Part shown: piece after piece, positions 24,736-39,700 of the stretch
Layout of the letters: the number at the start of each line of letters is the position of its first letter
How positions within the stretch are numbered: position 1 is the stretch's first letter
DNA from: Marthasterias glacialis
Taxonomy: Eukaryota > Echinodermata > Asteroidea > Forcipulatida > Asteriidae
NCBI GenBank assembly: GCA_911728455.2
Contig: OU452223.1
Span: 6,098,174 to 6,162,173, forward strand
Length of the DNA stretch: 64,000 nucleotides
Direction of reading: 5' to 3'
Translations under genes and position numbers: made by a program
Notes under the pieces: model-generated
Databases searched by the model: none
What the model was told of the DNA's origin: nothing
The model's input: the letters and a program-made list of their open reading frames with translations, nothing else

Positions 24736-27700
24736 CTGTAAAATTATAAAAATACCGCCATGTTTGTTATAAATAACACTCCTGGCGCAGGATTATCAAA
24801 TCTGGTGGAGATTATTCAGAATGATTTAGGCCTGATTGCTTCGTTCTGGAAAGGGCGAGGGCACCAAGGCATTCTCTTCTTTTCAAAGGGCACCTCTGAG
24901 GAAATTGTAAATTTCTTTTGGAGCATTTTAAGGGCAGCAAGGCATTTTCTTCTTGATAAAGGGCACCTCTGAGGAAATTGTAAATTTCTTTTGAAGCATT
25001 TAAAGGGCACCAAGGCATTTTCTTCTTGATAAAGGGCACCTCTGAGGAAATTGTAAATTTCTTTTGAAGCATTTAAAGGGCACCAAGGCATTTTCTTCTT
25101 GATAAAGGGCACCTCTGAGGAAATTGTAAATTTCTTTTGGAGCATTTTAAGGGCAGCAAGGCATTTTCTTCTTGATAAAGGGCACCTCTGAGGAAATTGT
25201 AAATTTCTTTTGAAGCATTTAAAGGGCACCAAGGCATTTTCTTCTTGATAAAGGGCACCTCTGAGGAAATTGTAAATTTCTTTTGGAGCATTTTAAGGGC
25301 AGCAAGGCATTTTCTTCTTGATAACGGGCACCTCTATGAGGAAATTGTAAATTTCTTTTGAAACATTTCAAGGGGCACCAAGGCAATGACCAGGGGCAAT
25401 TGCCTCCATGAAGTATCAGGCCTGATGATTTGATGAGGCAAGCAACCATAATACAACACCTTGAAAGGGATACAATGTGAGATGGCATATAATACTGCCA
25501 GAAACACTAGGGCAAGCCCAAAAGTTATAGAGCGCCAAAGACGCAAGATGGGGAACTGGAGCTCTATGAATTGTTGAAATGTGAAATACGCATGGATGCC
25601 ATTTCAGCAAGTGAATGTTTTGTTTCCCATTGATAGCAATGGTCATCGTCTGCAGTGTTGTATCAAAAGTGTTACTTGCTGAAATGGTGTCCAGTGGGAT
25701 TTCACATTTCTCTATAAACTTTAGGCAATCCCCATCTCTGAAATGTACTGGGTTCTTTTACATACATTACACAACACACAGGACCAACAGCTTCATTTCC
25801 CATCCAAACAACAAAGCAATTACGGTAAAGTGTCTCAAGGACACAAGTGCCACTACCAGGACCAGAAACCAAGCTCTGAAAACACCAGCGTTTGACACTA
25901 TGAAAATCTCCGTCGTGAAAATGGCGTGAACTTCCACTTTTCTCTGTGAAATTGGAAATCCCCCTTTTCACCTTGTTTTCACGGAGTTCTCTTCTGACTA
26001 GCAGAGCCTTAGTGTTTCACGTTGGTTTCACCGTGTTTCACTGTGATGGGCCTCCGAACACAGCCCAAGGCTATCTTGCTTAATGGCCACACTGATAAAT
26101 GAGATCTCAACAAGATACACCTCATCCTGGGTAACCAGTGCATCCCAAATCCAATACCGCAAATATTATGCAACCCCTGTGAGCACTGGAAGTTTCATTT
26201 AGCAGAAACTGGTTTTACTCCCCAAATTTGACATGTTTTTGACAGATTCACTTCCAATGTGTGGTTGAAACTCAATATGCTAGGTCACGTTTTCTAGTCA
26301 GCTGCTCTGTTAAACAGAACCCTGTACATTCTATGCAGGATTTTGTGTTGCCATTTATGAATCAGTGTTAAAAGATCCTGAAGTTCTTTGAAAAACAATT
26401 TAGATTAAAAATTGAGTCTTCACCTTGGCATGATACATCTTCCAGTCCAACATCTGAAGATCAAACTTCTGGATGAGATTTCGAACCCATTTGCTGTGAC
26501 AAAAATAGAAGCATTCAATCATAAAATCACAGTTACATTATCACTTCGTACATGTTCTTATATTGGCTCAATTTATATAGGTGAGGACCGACGTCAAAAT
26601 CAGCGCCACTTCATGGAAATAGTGAAATGCGTGTTAAAAGTGAAGACAACCCCAACATCAGCCTCGATATCAATGTGCTGTGACGTCTGAACTGGCTCAC
26701 TGTTTTTTTTTAGCTGAGAAAGGGGAGCATTGGTATAAAAGAGGGAACATCGTTGTGTGCCTGGAAGAAGGGCGTAACAAAAGTGTGACCGGCAAATCGT
26801 ACGCAATTACTGTCCAAAATTGTGTTTCAAGGAAACTGAGTGTGAAAGTTTGGTTGCTTTACTGCTGTTTTTTTAAGTCATTCAGGAAAGTAACTTCCGA
26901 ATAGGAATGGCCAAAACATGTCTTGTGTGTAATTCTATCAACAAATATACAACTGCTATGCCAAACTTTTTTTCAAAAGAGTGATGTTATTGCTTGTGAC
27001 CCTCTGCTGGGGGCAGAAAGATGTTACTTGAGTGCTCAGAAAAAGGTTGTACAGTCTTACGACCTTCTTCCGGCCACACCACGACATAATACTTACTCAA
27101 TGGATGCAAGTTTCTGGGAGAGAGCAGCCATTACTGAGAAGACCCTGAAGTCTGACCCTTCCAGTATGTTGTAATTAGCAATCTCAAGAATCTACAAAAG
27201 AAGAAACCATTTTTTTCTAAATTTGATGTAATTCCACTGTAAACCACGCCCACTTCACACAAACTGGTTCCACTGATTACCAGAAGCCCATGTGAGTTGC
27301 ACTGAGCTTGGTTTTCTTAGATGATTTATGCAAGAGAGGTTTAACAATTGGACTTTTTTACATGCTTTAGAACGATGAAATGAGTGATTTGGGGTAATAT
27401 TACACACAAATGTATGCCAGGTTTGGAAATAGCAAAGTTATTGGGTGTGCAGTAGATACGCATGCATGTAATGCAATGACATACCAACAGGACTGGGTTT
27501 GTGAGACGAGTGCCTGTCACGGAAACAGACAGGGGACTAGACCAGAGTTACGCAATTTACATAACAAGACTGGTACCTGTCTTTATCCTGTCAGATAAAG
27601 ATGGGGGACCAGTCTAGAGTTACGCCACAAACATAACAAACAAGGCTACAAGCAACCAGCCAAACTACGCAAGGCTAAGAGTGGGCAATAAAACAGAACC

Positions 27701-30700
27701 TGTTAAAACACTTACCCTACAGATATATTCTTCTTCCTTCTCGGTTAAGTTCTGAGTTCCAGTTATTCCTTTCAGAGCGATGAGTGTATCAAAGCAAGAC
27801 AACAACCCATCTCCATCCTCATCAACCTGTCAACAAAAAATTAGTTCAAACGTGAATTCTCAAAAAAAGCAACTCCCCAGCCAGACATCTGTTGCTAGTT
27901 TGTTGTGAGTGTGTTGTGCTACGTACATGTTAAGTTAACAGCATGTGCACTGAACCCTATCTGGGCATCAGTTCTTCCAGGGCCATTTTACTACTTAGTA
28001 TCTAACACAAACTTTTTAAAAAACTTCCTGGCTCAATGGCACTTCGCATCAGGGATGACATTTCTCGAATGTGAAAATTCCTGAAAATGGCTTGCAGGCC
28101 TGGGTTCCCCCTTATTCTAGACCCAGAACATCCCAGATGCTACAATTCAGGAGGTTTACAGACTCTGTGCATCACCAGAAATACAAACCTATGTAGTTGG
28201 ACATAATGTGGCCTATTCTTTTCTCCCTTTGGTTACTCCTTTAATTCATTCAAGAAAATTTGAAGGCTAAAGGAGATTTTGAGAAAATCAAAAAATCAGG
28301 AAAAATCCTGAGAAATCTCATGCCTGATGCATACTCAGGGGTCAGTAGCCTCACAAGCTCTAGTTCCTTACGGGCCCCTCTGCACCCCTGCAGTATCACC
28401 CACTTTTCATACTTATTCTTTGCTTTAGTTCCATTTATATAAATCTGTTCTTGTCCCATTAAACTGCCGTTGATATTTGACGGGAAACACAATAAAGGGA
28501 CCACTTTTCTACCGTCACTTTAGCAGTTTTTCCATGGTCGTTTAATGGTTGGAACTTTTTTTGTAAGTACCTGAAACCAGCCAAAAGTGTTTCAACACCT
28601 GAATGGACATGCAGGGTAAATACTGAAAATCATTTGAGTTGCCTAGAATTTTTTTTTTTTTATTACTCTTAAAATTCATTTAAAAAAGTGGACGGACAAG
28701 GCAGGTAGCCATTTACATCCATTTTTGATGAAAATTCGAGGGTGATTTAATTTGTTCTTATTACAACATCAAATGAATCAACTCAAGTTATTTCCAGTAT
28801 AAGCCTGCATGTTTTATCAAAGGGTATGTTACAAGACAAAAGTTCCTTTCTTTGTTGAGATGTCTACTCACCGTATCAAATGCAAGTCTGTACATCTTTA
28901 ACTTCTCCGGTTTGAGGATACAATATTGAGCCAACCATCCATCTACAAAATTGAGAGGAGATCTCAAATTAGTACAATAATGACAATAATGAGCATTTAT
29001 TAGGTATGTGAGTGGGCAGTGAAAAGAAAAACGCGCTAAATCGTTTGGTTGCACAGCTTCTGTGGAGCTGGACCGGGGATGAGTGGATGAAAATGAAAAA
29101 AATCCACAAAACACCGGTGGAAGTTTTGGTGACTACCAACCACACCATAACCCGTATCAATGCCAGCATTCTATGCTTAAATGTAGATAGGACAAGCACC
29201 TTGGTGTAGTCAAAATACAGTACATGTATTGTGTGTTAAGGCTTCACAAGGGCCTGGATGCATTTAAATGACTTTTTTAGTAAAGAAACTCCACAACAAT
29301 AATTTTGTAAAATCCTGAAAAATCCAGAGGAATCTCATTTTGTGAATTTGACATTTTCTCCGTTGAGAAACAAAACAGACGATCCAATAAAAAGAATCTT
29401 TGTTGTCTTGGCATTGTCAAGTCTGGGTTTCTTTGTGCCAGCAGTACTTTCAGAGAAAAAATATTCTGGCAATTCCGCCATAAGAATTCCTGCCGGTAGA
29501 TAGGAAAAAGAAAGAAAAAAAAAAAGAGTTCCGGCAGCAACTGGTTAAGACGCTTACTGCGCGGCGACACATCAATAACAAAGAGGAAAACTGACATGGA
29601 AAGAGGGGAATGTTTATGTAGTCCTTCAGGAGGATTCCAATCATGGACTTACATTCTTTGAAGCTGTCCACCTGGTCTAGTTTGGCCACAGGCAGCGGCT
29701 GTCTGTTCTTGAGCTTCTCGTACATCAGCAGAGCTTTCCTCTGTCTCTCATCGGCTAGTCTCTGTCTCTCAAGCTCCTGGGCATAGGACATGTCTTTCTC
29801 AATAGGTGACCTCAGTAAAGGGGGAGGGGAAGGAGTGTTTGGAACTGGGCTGGAAGGCGGGGACGATCTGGTGGGCTCTGGGGTTGTCTGTTCTGGCTCG
29901 GGGGAAACTGCAGGAAGAGCTTCGCTTATCTCAGATTCAGCTGGAGAAAATATAAACACCATCCAACTTTAACCAAACTTTATCCAGAGATATTTAGATT
30001 TAAATTGATAATATATCATTATTAATTTCTTTGCTAACGAACTTAAATACTACAAATAAAATAGGAAGTGAACCTACTGCCATTCCTCTAGCTTTTTCAG
30101 GTATGTTTTGTGAAACAGTTAAATTTCTTGTAAACTACCTCTAAGTTAAATGGTTCAAATTTCAACAAAATTCATAGAGGTGGCAAACTCTCTGACATAA
30201 GCACAAAGATAAATATGATTTTAGATGATGCATTTTTATATCTAGCAATAACCCACAAGGGAAACTGACTGGGTAAATTTTGTAATCATTTTTGGAGTGA
30301 ACAGAGAAAAATTGACTGGAGTGGGATTTAATCCTGCGACCACTGGCTAAACTTTCAGTTTGAACGTCGGTACATTTAGCCGGAGGTTCAAATCCTGCTC
30401 CAGTAAAGTTTTCTTTGTTCACCACCATTGTACATTTTTCTCTGTGAAATATTTCCTTGTCATTAGTTCATTAAATGATTTCTGCGGATCCTCAGATTGC
30501 ATATTTAATGTGATGTGCAAGTAAACACTTTCTTACATTCTTCTGGTTCTGGTTCTGAGACAACTGGCAGGGGTGGTAGCTCTGAAAAGTTGAAAAGAAC
30601 AAAAATTAAACATGTTGCGCAAACCATGTTTATTAAAAACACCTCTTCAATGTGCTTCATTTGTGCAGATTTAGACCCTTATCATGCTTATCAAGCTGTG

Positions 30701-33700
30701 GCCTTATTCTAATAAATTGGGCATTAGAAGAACAGGACCAGACTACTTGTTCCTTGGTTTGATTCAACTGATTTGATAGCACAGCTATACTGTGTTTACA
30801 GCGCCCTGCAATGTGTCTAATGCTAAGGGTCATGGCGCAGAATTCTGCGATAAGCAACAGCGTGATATTAGGCCCACATAGCTTTAACATGATAACAGTT
30901 TACTGCAAGTATAAAATAACACCGCAAAGCAAGGCAGAAATATGTCAATATCCACATCAACTAACAATCCGTGCATTAAATACTAAAGTAATAGCAGACA
31001 TTCTTGGCCCAATTTTATAAAGCCTGTAAGCAGATCTTTTCTGCTTACGGAACGGCTCTTAGCAGTTTCTTCATCATGAAGTCTGCTTACTACAGTTTCA
31101 TCTTCATACACTCTGCTAACTGAAAACAAAGCAACAGGCTCACTAACTTTTCAGCAGTTCTTCTAAGCAGATGAGTGACACAACAATGCATACCCGTTGT
31201 AAACGTGTACAATCGTTGGCAAATATTCTTGATCGCTTATGAAATACATTTTTGCTTACGCATATTTTTCTGCTATAGTAAACAGCTTTATGAAATCGGT
31301 CCAAGCAACAATGACAAGTACATTAGGGTCACACAGGTTTGTCTTGACAACTAAAAGGAAACTTCAGTTAGGGCTGTCTATTGCCACATGGTTTGTTCTT
31401 TTTAGTTAAGGGGAATAACAGTGTAAGGACCCAGTTTTTACTGTATAGTATTTCATATAGCTGTTTACCGGTTAGCAAGTATCGGTGCTTAGCACAAAAA
31501 CTTAATTCATAAAGATGTATTTCATAAATGATCAAGAGGATTGACAGTGCACTCACATAGAATTTGCATTGTCGCATTATTTATCTTCTTACTATAACCG
31601 CCTGTAATTTAGTGCCATCTACTTTGCTTACAGTGAGTTGTACTTATGAAATAGAAACTATGTTAATAACGGCCGTTCAGTAAGCAAAAAACGTCTGATA
31701 TAGGCTCTATGAATCGGCCCCTAGGATCTGGACTGGCTACTGATAATGTACCAGCAGTAATAATAAATCTCCATTTGGTGCTCGATATGTGTCAGGGCGT
31801 ACCCCCTCCTATTGTGTCCTTATTGTGTTCTGGAAATCTCTGGAATTCTTTTGAGGATTTTTTTTTTTTTTTTTTTTTTTTGGGGGGGGGACTTCTGTAC
31901 AAGAGGGGAAGAGTGTGTTAGAGAATGGGAACATTTTTTTTTTTTTTTGGGGGGGGCCTCGCTCTGCCACATATCAGGCATGGTATACATTATAAATCTT
32001 TTAAATTACTTTGTCAAGTACTTAAAAAAGGTTGCCTAAAAACAGTCAGGATTATATAAAGCATCTTTGAAAAATAAGAAACTCAATTGTAAGAACTAAG
32101 AAAAATGAGTTGAATTGATAGTGTTGGCAGTGCATTGACAATTTTTCCACAATATCACATGCTGGTCTTGGGCTAGTAGAGCTGCTTCTGAACAAAAACT
32201 AGCATTGCACAATATAAGTGTGCTTACCAGAAAAAAAGGTTACCAGCCAAAATACCAGGTTATATGTACCATTTGAAACTGTTTTCCTGCTTATTTTTGC
32301 TTAGTAGAAATTTGTTCAGCACTTAAAATACTCTATGAAATTGGGCCAGGCTTTTTGTCATATGTTAATACACACCGATGTGATTGGGTTTTCAAAACAT
32401 ATAATCTATGAACTTGGGTCATCCTAAGCCTTCCTTGGGTGGACCTGGGATTTGCTTGCGATGCAACGGAACTGTCGGCATCAAGCAGGAAATTGATGCT
32501 TAGGTCACTTTAACTGAGAAATCGTGTCAAAGTCGAGAAACAAGGGTCACCCATACACAACCATGCTCCTGTCCCCCATGATCCACCAGCGATGATGATT
32601 CTGTGATGTAGACACAAGTGCCATCATGTGATTTTTTCAATATGGCGGTGTATATTTTGAAAGAAAGTTTGAAAACAAAGTGTGTATTTAATTTTTGTTT
32701 GTCAAACAGCGACTGATGCCAATTGTCTTTATACCATCTCAGTTATTCTTAGATTGTAAACAATCGGTGACTGATCTGTTCTGATGGTCTTAGCTCAGGC
32801 GCAACATCATCCTGAAAAGTCAGCCGCCGACTGTTCTGTGTCATTACATGGTTGACCCGAGGACAGATTTAGGTGTTTATTGATTAGCTTTATTACTAAA
32901 TTAATTGGCTATTACTTTATTAGTTATCAGCTTAGGTTTACTACTTACACAATCACAATATGAGCAAAACAAAGAGTTACTTGATCAGAAGTGTAAACAA
33001 TTTCACCCCACCAAAAAGTCTGACATAGTGTAAAGCTTCAGGCATGAAAAACATTTTTTTTTAACCAACACCATTATGAATAACAGAAAAATGTAGAAAA
33101 TTGTTTTTTGCAGGTTTAAGTTTTGACAAGGTCAAGACCTTTTCATTTTTTAGCAAACATTTAGAAATCTCAATCATTTTTTAATAAATATGAAATCGAT
33201 TCTTCATCATTAGTTTTCAGTCTGTTTTTCATAATGGCGACACTAAGTACACATGATATGAGCAAAACACAATATCCAACATCATTACTGTCAAAAAGAG
33301 GTTAAACTCCAAGTTAAAGCGTAGCGCCAACGACAATGCGTACATATAGTTCTTTGAAGTTTTGTGTTGTCGTTTAGGTGCAAGCTCAAATCATTAAGCT
33401 ACACATTGCTTGTTTGCCCACGGCATGAGGGACACAAACATCAATTAATTACAGCCATTGGTCAGGGTGGATCAGGTGAAGAAGGAACAATTTGTAAAAA
33501 CATTCCCTCCAAAATATGTTTAAAAAGCACATAAATATATTGTTTTTATTACCCATTCCAGAAATTGTCTAGAGTGTCGCAAACGTATAGCTGGTGTACA
33601 ACGCGTGTTACCAACACCAATGATGTAATGCGAACATAACACAAACGCGGTAACAGAAAACATCTAGCTTAACTTCATACAGAGGCCCTTTTGAGAAACA

Positions 33701-36700
33701 CAGCTTGGGCTTGGGCTAAGGCTCCGTCAATAACTTAGAAAGTGTGTGCTTTCCTTAATGGGCTTCAAACAAGCAGACGAAGCCCAAGCTGGAACCCAAG
33801 CCCAAGTCAGAGCCCAAGCCCAAGTTGGAGCCCAAGCCCAAGCCGGAGCCCAAGGCGGAGCCCAAGCCCAAGCCAGAGCCCAAGCTGGAGCCCAAGCCAG
33901 AGCCCAAGCCTAAGCCAGAGCCCAAGCCTAAGCCAGAGCCCAAGCCAGAGCCCAAGCCAGAGCCCAAGCCAGAGCCCAAGCCAGAGCCCAAGCCAGAGCC
34001 CGAGCCCAAGCCAGAGCCCAAGCCAGAGCCCAAGCCTAAGCCAGAGCCCAAGCCAGAGCCCAAGCCAGAGCCCAAGCCAGAGCCCAAGCCAGAGCCCAAG
34101 CCAGAGCCCAAGCCAGAGTCCAAGCCAGAGTCCAAGCCTAAGCCAGAGCCCAAGCCTAAGCCAGAGCCCAAGCCTAAGCCAGAGCCATAGCCGGAGCCTT
34201 ATAACAAAAGGGACAATAGGTCCACAATTGCTATCACAAAGGCCAGCAATGGGGTTCACGTTTGTCAGGACAAACAATTGAGCAAAGGAGGGTCCATGAT
34301 TGGAGGCCATTACACACTTGGGTGAGTGGGGGTTGAAGATGCATAATCCTTCGGAAGCTAGATTTTATCAGTGGTTTTGCTTGGCAGACACTTGTCTGGG
34401 ACCCAATTTCATGGAGCTGCTTTAGCAGACGATATTGCATTCCACTGAGCAAACATAAGCAGGATGCCAGTCACAGATGGTACACATGACATGTATTTTG
34501 GCTGGTAACCTTATTGTGGTTAAGCATAATTTCGTTGTGCTTAGCTAATTTTTGTACTCAAGCAGCTCTATGAAATTGGGCTCTGGTTAATCTCCTTTAT
34601 CCTCTTTGAGCTGTTTTGTAAAATGGTATTATTTGCGATCAATATTGAGATTGGGTAATTAAAACGGGAATTAGTGGGAGACTTTGAAGTGCCAGGTGGC
34701 AGCAGACACACAAGGTAAATTTTTAAGGTAGTTCTGAGCATGCGCACATTTCCCTGAGAACACTGGCTTTACCTGGTAAGTCTGCTGCCACCTAGTGTTC
34801 CACAAATCTCCCATTAGCAGAACCCAAAATTGCTGATGGAATAGACTTCATCAGCATATTTGCATCCTACACATACCAACAATAATTAAATTTGTAGTCG
34901 TGCTCACACAGCTGTAAGGTTAACTGCAACGGCATGATCATGCTATGGGTTACAACCAAAGGTCATGCTTAGGGTCAAAGGTCAGCTGACTTACCGATAA
35001 CCCGTTTGGGTCGGATTGGTTCTGGGGTGGGTGCTTTAATCACCTCCGGTTCTGATGAGTGATCATGGCAGCAGGAAAAATGGGATTATTCGGACAAATT
35101 ATCTCAATGATTCATTACAGTTGTATTTCTTTATTGTGCAAAAAAAGTGACTGATTTTGTGCAATGAAAAAAGTGTTTCGGTAAATTTACGATTGATAAC
35201 ACTGTTGGTTTTATCAAATTTCCGAAGTGCATTAAAGGTAAAATATAGAATTGGTAAAGCTGATAGTGCAGTGTTCTTACTTTGTGTGATTCAATATATA
35301 CATAAAACATATGCAAAAACCTGTGGAATTTTGGGCTCAATCTGAATACAAGAAGCAATAACAATATTATTATTATCTTGAGATGTTTTCTGTAACTGCA
35401 ACCGAGACTTACCAGGAGGAGTTGGAGGTGGGGGTGTAGGTGGTAGTACAACAGGAGGGGGCTCTGGTTCCGGTGTGGGCTCCTTCACTGGGGGTCTGAC
35501 CTTCTTCTGCACCTTCATCTTTTCCTTCTTTGGGGGTCTCTTGGGCTTGCTGGGTTTCTTCTTGGGCTTTTCGACGGGGGGAGGGGTGGGCGTCTTAGGC
35601 GGAGGTGGCGTGGGCTCTTTGGGAGGTGGAGTAGGAGTAGGGGTGGGCTCTGTCAGCAAATAAATTGAACGGAAACAAACTAACAACTGTCAGGGAGAAG
35701 TTTGACTGATAACATAAAACAAACAAAATTTCCAGAATGTTTAACCCGAGAAGTGTCCAGGGCCGATTAAATTGGCCCAATTTTTTCAGACTGCGTATTG
35801 GCAGCGACGATTAAATCTGCCCCATTTGAATTGGTTACAAGACACCATGTGACCTTAGAGTGACCTTTGAGAAAGTTTTAAGTTGTGACCAAAATAAAGT
35901 TGGGAGGTGAGCTTTGAGCCGCGTATGCCTTGACTACAGTCTCTTCTAAAATTTTACTTTGCAATTTATAAAAAATGTGTATTTAATACAGAGCACAGAG
36001 TTAATAGCATACACTCTCTGTGACCAAGCATGTCTTTTAATAGACAACTTCTTCTGTATGATTAAATTCAATTCAAAACTTGTTTAAATAATAATAATAA
36101 TAATAATATTGAACATTTATACTGCGCCATGTCTGTCAGAATTGACACTCCTGGCGCATACACAGTATTTATCTTGCAAGGTATTCGGAGTTATGTAGTA
36201 TGAGACCTGTTCCTTTACATAGCACCATGTAACGGTTTACAAGGTGCTGTGGCGCAATCTGCAGCTGATCAAACCAGGAACAGCTGGGTTCTTTTACGTG
36301 CATTACACAACACACGGGACCTATGGCTTTACGTCCCATCGGAAGGACGAAGCAATAATGGTTAAGTGTCTTGCTTAAGGACACAAGTGTCACGACCGGG
36401 ATTCGTACCCACACTCTGCTGATCAGAGACACCAGAGCTTGAGTCCGGTGTTCTTATCCGCTCGGCCACGACACGCCACAATGGTATCTTATAAGTAATT
36501 CAATCTTAACACTAGTTCAGCAGACAATCTGTAAAGCAAATATAATCATAAACCAGCATGAGATTTTTAAAGGTAAAAGTATCACTTTTTTTTCTTCAAA
36601 CTTGATATCTTTCTGTTATGGAACTAAGGAATTCTCAAAAGTGTCTCACTCTGTAAGTAATAATTCTCACACTGTAACCGGTGGGCCTTGAGACACTGAA

Positions 36701-39700
36701 GGGAGAAACCCCATGTAATCAGGTAAGGAATGAAACCCAGTTCATGAGGCTGCCTTCAAATCAGGGTCCATCCTGTTGATAAGTCATTATGTCAAACGCG
36801 TGCGCTTCTGTAGCACGCCTAAAGTTGTTGCTACTTCCGGTTTACTGTGTTATTTTACCCCCCAAAAAACACCCATTCCTTCGTTCAAAGACATTTCTTA
36901 TGAAAAAAACTTATATTTCTGATAAGACCTTGAGTCTTTGCAAGACATAGGTGAAAGGCGAGTCCAGAAATTATGTTGTTCTTATACAAATCATCAAAGA
37001 CAAAAAGTTCAATGCATTTTCTATGGGCTTCTGGCAATCGATGGAGCCAGTTTGTGTGAAGTGGGCGTGACTTACAGTGAAATTACATACCAACAGGATA
37101 GAGGTGAAAGGCAAATACCACTAAACCAAACCTATTGACCCAATTCACCTGATGTCATCCTCAAAACCATCTTGGTTGCGCCATTTTGGAAGTCAATGTC
37201 ACTGTCAATTAACAGTATAGTGCGTATTTTAGGCAAAAATGGCAAGCAGGGTAGACAGTCGGCGCATGTGACGTTGGTGCAAGGGTCCAAAACGTAGGAT
37301 AATTTGACAAACCTTTAGGGGGAGGTGGGCTGGGTAGACGTGGTCTCTCTAGTATAGACGACTGTTGGACTTCAACTCTATCCACGTCTGAAACATCTGG
37401 TTTTAATGGCTCTTCCAAAGGGTAGGGATCTACCAGTGTGCGCCGACATCCAGGCACTGTTATAGCCTCCATCAATTTAGACATGTCCTCTATGGGTATG
37501 CAGCTCTCTGAGAGTACAATGGAGTAGAGTGATCATTACTTAGCATAAGATGCTGCTTAAAAACTTTCAGCTATGCATAAACTTGCGGGAAACCAGTCAC
37601 AAATGGTACGCATGACGTAGTGTTTTAGCTGGTAACCCTTTAGTGGCAAGCAAGATTGTTTTGTGCTTAGCTTGTTTTTGTGTTGATGCAGCTCTAAAAA
37701 ATTGGGCCCTGGGCCCAAATTTAAAGGGCTGCTTCAGCAGAAAATATTGTTCACAAATTTTCTGCAAAGCAAAAAAAAACCAGAAGATAAAAGAAGGAAA
37801 AAAAAAAAAAAGGCAGGATACCAGTCACAGATCGTACATGTGACATGGTATTTGGCTGGTAACCTTATTCTGGTAAGCATAATTTTGTCGTGATTGTCTA
37901 CTTTTTGTACTTCCACAGCTCTACGAAATTAGGCCCAATTTCATAGCTCTGCTTCAGCAGAAAATGTTGCTGCAATATTACTAAAGTAATAGTAGAAATC
38001 TCAATATGGAAAGAAAAAAATTGTGTTTTAGTGATATTCATTGAACATCATTGGTTTCAGTGGTAAGAATTATGGTTATGGATATTAATTTATTCACAAT
38101 ATATACCAGCTGAAAGTAGTAATACTGGCAGAACAACAGTACATGTATAAAAAATAATTTGGCTGGTGCCGGACTTTAACCCGCAACCTCTCGAATACCT
38201 TACGAGTGCTCTAACCAACTGAGCTAACCAGCCCTATGTTGGTGGGCGGTCCTGTGCAATGCCAAACCTCTTTGCTTGGTGGGGAACCAGTCAGAAGCTA
38301 AACCATATCTACCTATAAGCATATTGGCCCCTGGGTCTGATACAACCTGGTAAACGGCAGTAGCGGTGATATTCCAAACGAATATTTACAGGCTTTTTAA
38401 ATGGATTTGCACAGAATGTATACAGGGGAAACTGACTGGGAAATATTATATAAATTAAGATTCAGAAAAGAAAATTTGGCTGATGCACAATACAAGTTCA
38501 GAATATACACACAAAACCCTAAGGCGCAGAGATTCAACATTTTTGCACGGAATGTCTCTCACGCAGGTAATACCGTTTTTACAAAAATCGAGATTCAATG
38601 TTTTTGCACTGATGCGACAATATACCCTTCTGTTGGCAACAAAAAGTATAGTTTGAATTCCTATGTATTCCAAGTTGCCCCAAATTCAAAATGGAATCAC
38701 CCATTTCGCATGACCTCATTACAAAAACATGACCTCTGTAGATCATAAACTTTAAATGTTAACTAATGTCCTCAAAACAATTAATTTACAAAAAAAAATG
38801 AAGATATAAAACACCTACCAAAGACAACAGGTTCCAGAAACAAAACGTGGTCATTATACATGTAGCCAGACTGGTCCACTTTACTGCTCTCTAATGGACC
38901 CATGGCAATCTCCTTGTACTTTCTCCTCAGACGGCTGTCTGCATCGTCGTCAGCATCACCGTTACCACGATCCACATCATCATCATCCTCGTCATAGTCT
39001 TCAAAGTCAGCCAAGTAGCTGTGCATGTCCCAGTCAGGGATTGACGGAGGACAGGGCGGGTTCTCGAGCTTGTGTAGCTTCAGGGGTACTGTTTGGAAGT
39101 AGAAATTGTGTCACGATTATACATCTTTACATCTTGGATGAATAGACTTTCATCTTCCAGTACGCGCTGATCTACAATCAGATTGCTCAACGGGAGTGTG
39201 ATAATAAACCATATCATACTCCCAATAAAATAAACTGCACTCTGCATACTGTGAGTAACATGCATCACACTCAGTATACGGACAGTCCAATAAAAACTTT
39301 GCGCATTGAACGCGCTACTCGTTATGAAAATAATGCTCAAAGTTGTACTATCTTTCACTTGGCTGGAAGATAAATTCATTGTCAAACGCATGCTCGTAGA
39401 ATACGGAAATATATAGTGCGTCTGCGTCCCATATCTTACTCGGCCTGTGGCCTCCTGAGATATGGGATGCAGAAGCGGTATATTTTTCTGTATTCCACTC
39501 ATGCTTGTGTGATAACTAATAATATAACAGAACTAGAAGGAGCACTCACTACAATGTATGTCACGCACGTAACTTCTCTGACCCGTTGTGGGCTCAAATC
39601 CCTATAGGTAACTTGCATATGTACAATCTTAGAAAATGTTTGCTTTGTAAACTGGTGAGTGACCAGTGTACTTCGATGGGTCAGCACCATTGTCTCAACT

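Noticed and set aside
24812-25546. Overlapping minus-strand frames with repeated [14 protein letters not shown]
   Set aside because: They translate the 73-bp array and its element; the repeated peptide reflects DNA repetition.
33742-34310. Long Ser-Pro-Gln, Pro-Glu-Lys, Gly-Leu and Trp-Leu frames up to 179 codons
   Set aside because: Four frames on both strands are open through a 12-bp minisatellite, so openness carries no evidence of coding.
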